Of a DNA stretch of 64,000 nt, positions 19,376-26,729 are shown one piece after another. The DNA is taken from assembly GCA_027078745.1 (NCBI GenBank), contig JALWWO010000019.1, positions 281,972-345,971 on the forward strand. The letters are read 5' to 3'. The translations under genes and the position numbers were made by a program. The notes under the pieces were generated by a model. The model was not told the origin of the DNA. It made no database searches and saw nothing but the letters and a program-made list of their open reading frames with translations. Numbering within the stretch: the stretch's first letter is position 1; each line of letters opens with the position of its first letter. The stretch is from Chromatiaceae bacterium (GTDB lineage: Bacteria; Pseudomonadota; Gammaproteobacteria; Chromatiales; Chromatiaceae).

Positions 19376-20242
19376 TCAACCAGGAGAATCGGAAGATTGC
19401 TTGAGGGCGAGCCTGTAGAGCCAATTTTTCTTCGCGCCCGTGATCTCTGCTGCCAAGGCGACCGCTTGTTTGTGGGGCAGGGTGCGAGCGAGGATCTGGA
19501 GCACCCGATGGGCTTCTTCTTCCTCAGAGGGACCCCGATGCCCGCCCACGAGCAGCACGATTTCCCCTTTCCTTTGGTGCGGCTCCGCTTGCACTCGGTT
19601 GCGCAGCTCGGACAAGCTGCCGGAAAGAAAGGTTTCAAAGCGTTTGGTCAACTCGCGGGCGAGCACTGCGGGGCGGCTCGCTCCCAGAATTGCCTGAAGA
19701 TCCGTCAAGGTCGCGGATAATCGTTGGCCGGATTCGTAAAAGATGAGGGTGCCCGGTTCCTGGCGGATCGAGCGGAGCCAGGCCCTGCGCTTTTCTCCGG
19801 TGCGGGGGGGGAAGCCGAGGAAGAGAAAGCGATCGCTGGGCAGTCCGGCAGCGGACAGAGCGCAGAGGGCTGCGTTAGGGCCTGGGATGGGTACCACGCG
19901 ATAGCCCTGGGCCCGAGCAGCCCGCACTAAGGCATAGCCGGGATCGCTGATCAGGGGGGTGCCCGCATCGGAAACCAGAGCGATATCCTCCCCCGCTGCC
20001 AAGTGGGTGAGGACCTGCGCCATGCACGCCTGCTCATTGTGTTCGAAGTGGGACCAGAGCTTGCCGGAAATGCCGAAGTGCTGGAGCAAACGACGGGTGC
20101 GGCGGGTGTCCTCCGCAGCGATGCCCTGGACAGTTGCGAGCACTTCCAAAGCGCGTTGAGAAATATCCCCGAGATTGCCGATGGGCGTGGCGACCACATA
20201 CAATGTGCCACCAGATTGCAAGCGCGCTTCCCCTGCTTTCAT
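19376..20242 (-). CDS. rsmI: 16S rRNA (cytidine-1402-2'-O)-methyltransferase
   Basis: 288 residues, the E. coli length. RsmI adds the 2'-O-methyl group to C1402 at the ribosomal decoding centre using SAM. Motifs: GTLYVVATPIGNLGDIS, AAEDTRRTRRLL, LVSDAGTPLISDPG and PIPGPNAALCALSAAGLPSD. The ATG at 20242 is preceded by GGGAG about 7 bases upstream. This start codon overlaps the divergent lpoA start (ATG at 20241), so the two translation starts sit back to back with no spacer. The order rsmI<>lpoA-yraN-dolP matches E. coli. Confidence 0.95.
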   Translation of the reverse strand: MKAGEARLQSGGTLYVVATPIGNLGDISQRALEVLATVQGIAAEDTRRTRRLLQHFGISGKLWSHFEHNEQACMAQVLTHLAAGEDIALVSDAGTPLISDPGYALVRAARAQGYRVVPIPGPNAALCALSAAGLPSDRFLFLGFPPRTGEKRRAWLRSIRQEPGTLIFYESGQRLSATLTDLQAILGASRPAVLARELTKRFETFLSGSLSELRNRVQAEPHQRKGEIVLLVGGHRGPSEEEEAHRVLQILARTLPHKQAVALAAEITGAKKNWLYRLALKQSSDSPG

Positions 20243-21302
20243 GATGATCTCCCACCCCAGAATCTTGTTCTTGCTCGGGTACCTGTGGGCGCTCGCTGGC
20301 TGCACGGCGTTGCCCAATACCGCCGATCCTGGCACATACCGTTCCCAAGAACAAATTGCCGTGCTACTACCCCTGTCCGGGCGCTATGCCGCTGCGGCGC
20401 GGGCAGTGCGGGAAGGGCTGTTGGCGGCGCAAGCGGCCACGCCGAAACAAAACCGCCCCCAACTCCGCTTCTACGATACCACCGATCCCGAGGGAGTCCC
20501 AAATCTCCTGCGGCGGGCAGCGGCTGCGGGTGCCGTTCAAGCGATCGGTCCCTTGCGCAAGGCATCCGTGCAAATCTTGACGCAACTGCCCCGACTGCCC
20601 ATCCCCACCCTCGCCCTGAACCGCACGGATTCGGCGCATCTTCCTGAGCCTCTCTATCAGTTCGCCTTGGCGCCGGAAGAAGAATCCCAATCAGTGGCAG
20701 AGGCCGCCTGGCAGGCAGGGCATCGCCGGGCCCTGATCCTCTATCCAAAGGCAGCTTGGGGGCAGCGCCTGCTGCAGGGATTTCGGCAACGCTGGCGGCA
20801 GCTCGGGGGACAATTCGTCGGGGAGATCCCCTATTCCTCGCCTGCAGAGCTACGGATCCCCTCGGATCGCCCCGCCGATTTTCTCTTCCTGATCGCCACC
20901 GCAGATCAGGCCCAATCGCTCGTGCCCAGGCTGCGGGAAACTCGGCTTCCCCTTTACAGCACTTCCCATGTCCTCGGCGACATGAGTCGCCCGAAGCCCG
21001 AGTTAGCCGGCCTGTACGTCGTGGAAATTCCCTGGTTACTTCATCCCGAAGGGAACGATGCGCTGTCCTTAGAACATCTTCGCAGGCGGACTGCTTTTAA
21101 CCCCCATTATGTCCGTCTCTATGCTATGGGGATCGATGCTTATCAACTGCTACCCAAGCTCCCCTGGCTAGAGGATCATCCCCAGGCCCGGTTTCCTGGA
21201 AAGACAGGAAACTTACGGCTCGACCCGCAGCGGCGGATACATCGGCAACTCCCCCTGGGTCGCATCAATGCCACCGGTAAGCTTGTTCCTCAGCCTCGAT
21301 GA
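20241..21302 (+). CDS. lpoA: LpoA-like penicillin-binding protein activator lipoprotein, short form
   Basis: 353 residues. The N terminus MMISHPRILFLLGYLWALAGC is a lipoprotein signal with lipobox L-A-G-C. The mature part begins after Cys with a periplasmic-binding-protein fold: QEQIAVLLPLSGRYAAAARAV, AAAAGAVQAIGPLRK, HRRALILYPKAAWGQRL and ADFLFLIATADQAQS. E. coli LpoA (678 residues) has an N-terminal TPR-like domain before this fold, and here it is absent. The C-terminal domain is the part known to activate PBP1A. No strong ribosome site is visible upstream because the start lies against the divergent rsmI start. Its stop overlaps yraN by 4 bases. Confidence 0.9.
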   Translation: MMISHPRILFLLGYLWALAGCTALPNTADPGTYRSQEQIAVLLPLSGRYAAAARAVREGLLAAQAATPKQNRPQLRFYDTTDPEGVPNLLRRAAAAGAVQAIGPLRKASVQILTQLPRLPIPTLALNRTDSAHLPEPLYQFALAPEEESQSVAEAAWQAGHRRALILYPKAAWGQRLLQGFRQRWRQLGGQFVGEIPYSSPAELRIPSDRPADFLFLIATADQAQSLVPRLRETRLPLYSTSHVLGDMSRPKPELAGLYVVEIPWLLHPEGNDALSLEHLRRRTAFNPHYVRLYAMGIDAYQLLPKLPWLEDHPQARFPGKTGNLRLDPQRRIHRQLPLGRINATGKLVPQPR

Positions 21303-21670
21303 GTAGACAGAACCCGCAGGCCATCGGGCACGCTAAAGAGCAGCAAGCCCGCGCCTATTTGGAAGCCCAGGGTTTGCAACAGATCGTGAACAATTATCGT
21401 TGCCGCTTCGGAGAGATCGACCTCATCATGCGGGAAGGCGACACCTTGGTCTTCGTAGAAGTGCGCTTTCGCAGCTCAGATCGTTTCGGCACCTCGGCGG
21501 AGACCGTAGGGCTGCGCAAGCAACGGCGTCTCATCGCGGCGGCGGAACACTATCTTCAGCGCCATCCGTCCTGCATGCGCTGCCGCTTCGACGTGCTGGC
21601 GCTGGGTCCCGGAGAGCAGATGCAATGGATTCAAAACGCTTTCGAAGCTGGCGGATCTCGTTGCTCCTAG
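21299..21670 (+). CDS. yraN: YraN family protein (UPF0102, nuclease-like)
   Basis: 123 residues of restriction-endonuclease-like fold: GHAKEQQARAYLEAQGLQ, NYRCRFGEIDLIMREGDTLVFVEVRFRSSDRFG (the E-I-D...E-V pattern of the PD-(D/E)XK core), then RLIAAAEHYLQRHP. The biochemical role is not established; the family is usually next to lpoA and rsmI, as here. The start overlaps the lpoA stop (ATGA) and its 3' end overlaps dolP by 46 bases. Confidence 0.92.
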   Translation: MSRQNPQAIGHAKEQQARAYLEAQGLQQIVNNYRCRFGEIDLIMREGDTLVFVEVRFRSSDRFGTSAETVGLRKQRRLIAAAEHYLQRHPSCMRCRFDVLALGPGEQMQWIQNAFEAGGSRCS

Positions 21671-22242
21671 GGGGCTGCCTGCTGCTGCCCGCTCTGTTGC
21701 TTTCAGGCTGCGGCGCAGTGGTGGTCACGGGCGTGGCCGCCGGGGCAGCAGTGCTCCACGATCGGCGGAATGCCAGCACAGTGCTGGCAGATTCGGAAAT
21801 CGAGTATCAGGCGGCTCAGATCTACTTTGCGGAATCCGAGCGCTTCCCGGACTGCCGCATTTCCACTACGAGCTACAACCGCATCGTGCTCCTCACCGGA
21901 CAGTGCGGCAGCGAAAGCAGTGCCCGAGCCTTTGCCGAGCGCATTCGCCAGTTGCCCGAAGTGCGGCAGGTACTGGACGAGATTCAGATCGGTCCCTTGG
22001 CGAGCCTTGGACAGGAGAGCGAAGATCTGCTCATCCATTCTCGGGTCAGCCTCGCCCTCGCTCAGGTGAATCACGGCGATTTCGACCTCACTCGGGTGAA
22101 CGTAGTGGTCGAATCCGGTGTGGTCTATCTCATGGGCTTGTTGACGCCTCAGGAAGCCCGAGCGGTGGTGGAGCAGGTGCGCCATGTACCCGGGGTGAAA
22201 AAGGTGGTCCAGGCCTTTGAATACTTGCCCATCCCTCAGTAA
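21625..22242 (+). CDS. dolP: BON-domain outer-membrane lipoprotein (DolP/YraP-like)
   Basis: 205 residues. The start MDSKRFRSWRISLLLGG leads to a lipobox (LLLSGC, Cys about residue 28). Two BON domains follow: about 70-120 (DCRISTTSYNRIVLLTGQC...RQLPEVRQVLDEI) and about 135-200 (VNHGDFDLTRVNVVVESGVVYLMGLLTPQEA...VPGVKKVVQAFEY). DolP supports outer-membrane integrity at the division site. The start lies inside yraN (46-base overlap), and diaA, which separates them in E. coli, is missing. An upstream in-frame extension exists but would be antisense to good start logic. Confidence 0.92.
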   Translation: MDSKRFRSWRISLLLGGCLLLPALLLSGCGAVVVTGVAAGAAVLHDRRNASTVLADSEIEYQAAQIYFAESERFPDCRISTTSYNRIVLLTGQCGSESSARAFAERIRQLPEVRQVLDEIQIGPLASLGQESEDLLIHSRVSLALAQVNHGDFDLTRVNVVVESGVVYLMGLLTPQEARAVVEQVRHVPGVKKVVQAFEYLPIPQ

Positions 22243-23614
22243 ATCCTTTTTGGCAGCGCTGCGCCGCTTTCTGGGGAAAGGCTTGTTGACCGATCCCGCC
22301 GACTGCTGGCCCTATGGCTATGACAACAGCCGCCGCCAGGCCCTCCCCCAAGCGGTGGCCCTGGTCACGGAAGCCCATCAGGTGCAAGCCCTTGTGCAGT
22401 GCTGCGCTGCGGAGGGCATCCCCCTGATCCCCCGAGGGCGGGGCACGGGCACCACCGGCGCCACGGTGCCCGATCTCGGGGGCATCGTCGTTTCCTTCGA
22501 ACGCATGAATCGGATTCTGGACATCGACCCCGAAAACCGCATCGCGCGGGTAGAACCTGGCGTGATCAACGGGGATTTGCAGCGAAGGGCCGCTGCGCAA
22601 GGGTTTTTCTGGCCGCCTGATCCCACCAGCGCATCAGTCTGCACCCTAGGGGGCAATCTGGCCTATAACTCAGCGGGACCTAGGGCAGTGAAATACGGCA
22701 CCCCCCGAGAAAATACCCTGGGTTTACAGGCGGTTACTGGCGAGGGCAAGATCATTCGCACAGGTGTTTCCACCACCAAGGGAGTGGTGGGCTATGATCT
22801 CACCCGTTTGCTCATCGGTTCTGAGGGTACTTTAGCGCTCTTTACCCAAGCGATTCTCCGCCTCAGTCCTCTGCCGGAGACCAAACGAACCCTGCGGGCT
22901 ACCTATGGGGATATCCAGGCCGCCGCCGCTGCGGTAGCCGCCATCATGGCCCAGCCCCAAACCCCCTGCGCTTTGGAATTCATGGACGGGGCTGCCTTAG
23001 CCATGGTGCGCCGATTTTCCGATCTAGGCCTGCCCGAAGATACGGGAGCTTTGCTCATGATCGAGGTGGACGGATCGCATCAGGGCATCGATTCCGCCGT
23101 GCAGGCGATCCGCCGCGCGGCCGCCGTGCCCGGGGTGCGGGAGATACACAGCGCTTCCGATCCCGCAGAGATCGCCGCCCTCTGGAAGACCCGCAAAGCC
23201 CTGTCCCCCGCCCTCCGCCAGGTGGCTCCGAAGAAAATCAATGAAGATGTGGTGGTGCCTGTCTCCCGTCTGGGCACCTTCATTCAAGAACTGGCCAGGC
23301 TCTCCCAAGAATTTCGAATTCCCATCGTCAACTTCGGCCATGCGGGCAACGGAAACATCCATGTCAACCTGTTGGTGCATCCCGAAGACCCGGAAGAGAT
23401 GGCCCGAGCAGCGCGCTGTTTGGATGCCGTGTTCTCTCTCGTCCTCGAACTGGAAGGCACTCTGTCCGGGGAACATGGGGTGGGGTTGGAAAAGCGGGAT
23501 TTCATCGAACGGGAGTTGGATTCCGAAACCCTTCGGCTCATGCGCGGCATCAAGGATTTGTTCGATCCTCATGGGATCCTGAATCCAGGCAAGGGTTTGC
23601 CCCCGATTTCCTGA
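22217..23614 (+). CDS. FAD-linked oxidase (GlcD/D-lactate dehydrogenase family)
   Basis: 465 residues with an FAD-binding type 4 domain (PLIPRGRGTGTTGATVPDLGGIVVS, about 73-97; VCTLGGNLAYNSAGPRAVKYG) and the C-terminal FAD-oxidase domain (VPVSRLGTFIQELA, NFGHAGNGNIHVN, GEHGVGLEKRDF). Such enzymes oxidise D-2-hydroxyacids such as glycolate, D-lactate or 2-hydroxyglutarate. The exact substrate cannot be read from sequence. The apparent start is TTG at 22217, 26 bases inside dolP; no later ATG precedes the fold. No iron-sulfur partner (GlcF) follows. The amtB terminator is just beyond its stop. Confidence 0.88.
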   Translation: MNTCPSLSKSFLAALRRFLGKGLLTDPADCWPYGYDNSRRQALPQAVALVTEAHQVQALVQCCAAEGIPLIPRGRGTGTTGATVPDLGGIVVSFERMNRILDIDPENRIARVEPGVINGDLQRRAAAQGFFWPPDPTSASVCTLGGNLAYNSAGPRAVKYGTPRENTLGLQAVTGEGKIIRTGVSTTKGVVGYDLTRLLIGSEGTLALFTQAILRLSPLPETKRTLRATYGDIQAAAAAVAAIMAQPQTPCALEFMDGAALAMVRRFSDLGLPEDTGALLMIEVDGSHQGIDSAVQAIRRAAAVPGVREIHSASDPAEIAALWKTRKALSPALRQVAPKKINEDVVVPVSRLGTFIQELARLSQEFRIPIVNFGHAGNGNIHVNLLVHPEDPEEMARAARCLDAVFSLVLELEGTLSGEHGVGLEKRDFIERELDSETLRLMRGIKDLFDPHGILNPGKGLPPIS

Positions 23615-23618
23615 GCGC

Positions 23619-23644
23619 AAAAAAATGGGGCCCGCAGGCCCCAT
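23619..23644 (-). terminator. Intrinsic terminator for the porin-glnK-amtB operon
   Basis: Perfect 8-base stem ATGGGGCC (23625-23632), loop CGCA, GGCCCCAT (23637-23644), with seven A residues at 23619-23625. Read on the minus strand, the hairpin is followed by a T-run, so it ends leftward transcription from amtB (stop at 23666). Its position right after the convergent oxidase stop means it may also slow rightward transcripts. A second hairpin, CCGGTAGT-AGCG-ACTACCGG (23653-23672), overlaps the amtB stop. Confidence 0.88.
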
Positions 23645-23665
23645 CTCTCTATCCGGTAGTAGCGA

Positions 23666-24928
23666 CTACCGGCCCGAACCCTTGGCACCGACGAATTCGG
23701 GATAGGCTTCCAAGCCGCATTCGCCCACATCGAGCCCTTCCCATTCTTCCTCTTCGCTGACCCGAATGCCCACCAACAGCTTGATGACCCACCAGCCGAT
23801 GAAGGAGGTGACAAAGACCCAGAAGAAGATGGTGATCAGGCCGATCAGCTGGGCCCAGAGGCTCGCTTCTGCGTTCGTCAGGGGTACGGCGAGGAGTCCC
23901 CACATGCCCACGACCCCATGCACCGAGATGGCGCCCACTGGATCATCGATGCGCAGCCGGTCGAAGCCCAGGATGGAGAAGACCACGATCAAGCCACCGA
24001 TGGCACCGATGAGGGTAGCCACCAGGGGACTCGGCGTGAGGGGTTCCGCCGTGATGGCCACCAGACCGGCGAGGGCACCGTTCAAGGTCATGGTGAGATC
24101 CGTTTTGCCAAACCGAACCCGAGCGACGAACATCGCCATGACCAGCCCGCCGGCGGCCGCCATGTTGGTGTTGACGAACACCGCCGCCACTGCATTGGCT
24201 TCTTCGATATTCGAGACCTTCAGTTCTGAACCCCCGTTGAACCCGAACCAGCCGAGCCACAGGATGAAGGTGCCCAGGGTCGCCAGCGGCAGGTTTGCAC
24301 CGGGGATCGCATGGACGGAGCCATCCTTGCCATATTTGCCCTGACGGGGGCCGAGTAGGAGCACGCCCGCCAGCGCTGCCGCCGCGCCAGCCAGATGCAC
24401 TACACCGGAACCGGCGAAATCTTGGAAACCCAGTTGATCCAAGAAACCACCGCCCCATTTCCAATAGCCTTCCAGGGGATAGATGAAACCGGTCATCAGG
24501 ATGGCGAAGAAGAAGAAAGACCAGAGCTTCATGCGCTCAGCCACGGCACCGGAAACGATGGACATGGCGGTAGCCACGAAGACCACCTGGAAGAAGAAAT
24601 CGGACAGCCCGGAATAATAGGTCTCGCCCTTGCTGGCGAGGACCGCATCCACGGAATGATCGCCGCCGAAGGGGAAGGACCAATTGATCTCGGGAATCAG
24701 GCCGTTGCCCCCGCTGGGATACATGATGCCGTAACCGATCAGCATGTACATGATGCAGGCGATGGCGAATAGGGCGATATTCTTGGTGAGAATTTCCGCC
24801 GTATTCTTGGTGCGCACCAGGCCCGCCTCCAGCATGGCGAAACCCGCAGCCATCCACATGACCAGTGCGCCGGAAACTAGAAAGTAAAAAGTATCCAGCG
24901 CATAGGCGAGTTGCGTGAGCTGTTCCAC
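23666..24928 (-). CDS. amtB: Ammonium transporter AmtB
   Basis: Trimeric inner-membrane channel for NH3/NH4+. About 420 residues with eleven hydrophobic segments. The first contains FYFLVSGALVMWMAAGFAMLEAG, and the core has GSGVVHLAGAAAALAG and GTFILWLGWFGFNGGS. The conserved C-terminal tail that contacts PII reads GLDVGECGLEAYPEF. I prefer the GTG at 24928 (GAGG about ten bases upstream); an in-frame TTG at 24979 is possible. It is third in porin-glnK-amtB, consistent with GlnK gating AmtB. Confidence 0.96.
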   Translation of the reverse strand: MEQLTQLAYALDTFYFLVSGALVMWMAAGFAMLEAGLVRTKNTAEILTKNIALFAIACIMYMLIGYGIMYPSGGNGLIPEINWSFPFGGDHSVDAVLASKGETYYSGLSDFFFQVVFVATAMSIVSGAVAERMKLWSFFFFAILMTGFIYPLEGYWKWGGGFLDQLGFQDFAGSGVVHLAGAAAALAGVLLLGPRQGKYGKDGSVHAIPGANLPLATLGTFILWLGWFGFNGGSELKVSNIEEANAVAAVFVNTNMAAAGGLVMAMFVARVRFGKTDLTMTLNGALAGLVAITAEPLTPSPLVATLIGAIGGLIVVFSILGFDRLRIDDPVGAISVHGVVGMWGLLAVPLTNAEASLWAQLIGLITIFFWVFVTSFIGWWVIKLLVGIRVSEEEEWEGLDVGECGLEAYPEFVGAKGSGR

Positions 24929-25032
24929 TGCGATATACCTCAAAGTTTCGATGGAAAACAAACACCCCCTAACCGCCAAGAAGGGATTTCAGCGGCTTGA
25001 GTTACTAAGGGAATGGAAAGAAATGAGATCTG

Positions 25033-25410
<378 letters not shown>

Positions 25411-25441
25411 TTATGGGTAATCAGGGATGCGCATCCCAAGA

Positions 25442-26185
25442 CTAGAATTCCTTTGTCCAACCCACCCAGAATTTGGGTTCATTATCGTAGCCACCCGGGG
25501 AATCGGGTTCTCCGTTGTTCTGATCCCAGTTGAGGCTGAAGGTACCGAACTGCCCCGCATCCTTGCTGAGGGAAGCGCCGTAGTGCCAGTAATCGGCGGA
25601 TTCCGTCTGGATCCCGGGCAGGACGCGGAGGCTGTCGTGGCGGAAATCGTAGTAACCCGCCCGCAGGTTCAGAGCGAGACCAAAGGGCAGTTCATCCAGG
25701 TCAAAGGCAGCGTGGTAGTAAAGATCCCCATCATCGTAAAGCCCCCCATCGTTTTCCCCGTAGATCGTGTACGCAATCCCTAAGGTAAACCATCGGAAGG
25801 TGCCGCTCGCACCGATTTCCCAGAAGTCGGAATCCCGGCCATCCGGATAGGCGTAATAGGTAGTGCTGAGGCTATAGCTGAAGTCGTCGCCAATCGATCC
25901 TTCGAATCCGCCGTAGAGATCCAATTCATAATTGGGAGTATCTGTGCCCCAATCGATGTTGGAAATCCAGGTACCCAGAGAAAAACCGCTCTCATGGTTG
26001 TAGTCGATGCCCCCTTGCACCGCCGCGCCATCCTGGGTTTGGGTGATTCCGCGCCAGATATAATTGCTCACTACCCCGATGTTGGCGCTCAGGGAACCGG
26101 CCATGCCGAGACTGGGCGCAGCCAAGGACAGAGAGAACAGAAAACCGAACGTTCCCTTTGCAAGGGCGTGTCGTTGCATGTTCAT
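25442..26185 (-). CDS. TorF family putative porin
   Basis: About 247 residues: a Sec signal (MNMQRHALAKGTFGFLFSLSLAAP, ending near the SLGMAGS segment), then alternating aromatic beta strands (NIGVVSNYIWRGITQTQDGAAVQGG, GFSLGTWISNID, YELDLYGGF, FSYSLSTTYYAY) and a terminal WTKEF, giving an outer-membrane barrel. The family (TIGR02001) is repeatedly found with glnK-amtB, so a role in nitrogen uptake is plausible. The ATG at 26185 has GAGG eight bases upstream. It is the first gene of the operon and sits 46 bases downstream of the predicted sigma-54 start. Confidence 0.86.
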   Translation of the reverse strand: MNMQRHALAKGTFGFLFSLSLAAPSLGMAGSLSANIGVVSNYIWRGITQTQDGAAVQGGIDYNHESGFSLGTWISNIDWGTDTPNYELDLYGGFEGSIGDDFSYSLSTTYYAYPDGRDSDFWEIGASGTFRWFTLGIAYTIYGENDGGLYDDGDLYYHAAFDLDELPFGLALNLRAGYYDFRHDSLRVLPGIQTESADYWHYGASLSKDAGQFGTFSLNWDQNNGEPDSPGGYDNEPKFWVGWTKEF

Positions 26186-26241
26186 AGAACACCTCATCCG
26201 TAGTTCGATAGTCGGCCGATCTGATCGATGGGCGGATTAGA

Positions 26242-26258
26242 TGCATGCCATGTGCCAA
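26242..26258 (-). promoter_or_regulatory. Sigma-54 (-24/-12) promoter of porin-glnK-amtB
   Basis: On the minus strand 26258-26242 reads TTGGCACATGGCATGCA. It has TGGCAC at -24 and ATGCA at -12, with exactly ten bases between the GG and GC dinucleotides, as sigma-54 requires. The only mismatch with the TGGCAC-N5-TTGCW consensus is the first base of the -12 element. Transcription should start near 26231, about 46 bases before the porin ATG. Confidence 0.88.
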
Positions 26259-26363
26259 TCATCGATTCCCAAAAAGAGGAAGGTCGTCGCGCAGTGCGCT
26301 AGACCTAGGTCGGAAGGCAGAGGAACAGAAGCAGTGCACGTTCCTTTTCCACGGAAAACAGTG

Positions 26364-26380
26364 TGCACTATCTTAGTGCA
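26364..26380. promoter_or_regulatory. NtrC-like enhancer site
   Basis: TGCAC-TATCTTA-GTGCA, a perfect inverted repeat with a 7-base spacer matching the NtrC operator (GCAC-N7-GTGC type). It sits about 130-150 bases upstream of the predicted sigma-54 start point, the usual enhancer distance. A further GTGCAC half-site pair lies at 26334-26339. It also overlaps the region just upstream of the ubiK -10 box, so NtrC binding could influence ubiK too. Confidence 0.8.
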
Positions 26381-26407
26381 ACCCAGCGAATTTCCCAGCC
26401 CTTCCGA

Positions 26408-26413
26408 TATAAT
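26408..26413 (+). promoter_or_regulatory. Sigma-70 -10 box for ubiK-comM
   Basis: A perfect TATAAT 31 bases before the ubiK ATG (26445). No good -35 hexamer is found at 16-18 bases upstream, so it may need an activator. The first transcribed base would be near 26420. Confidence 0.55.
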
Positions 26414-26444
26414 TCTTGTCATCTTCTAGCCATGGATATGTTTT

Positions 26445-26729
26445 ATGTTAGATCCGAAACAGCTCGATGAACTCTCTCACCGCCTGGCCGACAGTCTGCC
26501 CAAGGGGTTACAGGCCCTGCAGGAAGATCTACAGCGCAACTTGCGCGCTGCGTTGGAAATCGGTCTCAGCAAGCTGGATCTGGTGACCCGAGAAGAATTC
26601 GATGTGCAACGCGCCCTGTTGGCCCGCACGCGGGAAAAAGTCGATCGATTGGAAGCAGAAGTGCGATTGCTGGAACAACAGGTCCTGGACAAGAACACCA
26701 CTTCGGCAAAAGAGCCTGCGTCCGATTGA
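26445..26729 (+). CDS. ubiK: Ubiquinone biosynthesis accessory factor UbiK
   Basis: 94 residues of the BMFP/YqiC family. The first half is amphipathic (LDPKQLDELSHRLADSLPKGLQ). The rest (LVTREEFDVQRALLARTREKVDRLEAEVRLLEQQVL) forms a trimeric coiled coil. UbiK assists UbiJ in aerobic ubiquinone synthesis, probably by membrane fatty-acid binding. The stop overlaps the TTG start of comM (TTGA), so they are co-transcribed. The promoter region is shared with the divergent porin operon. Confidence 0.92.
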   Translation: MLDPKQLDELSHRLADSLPKGLQALQEDLQRNLRAALEIGLSKLDLVTREEFDVQRALLARTREKVDRLEAEVRLLEQQVLDKNTTSAKEPASD

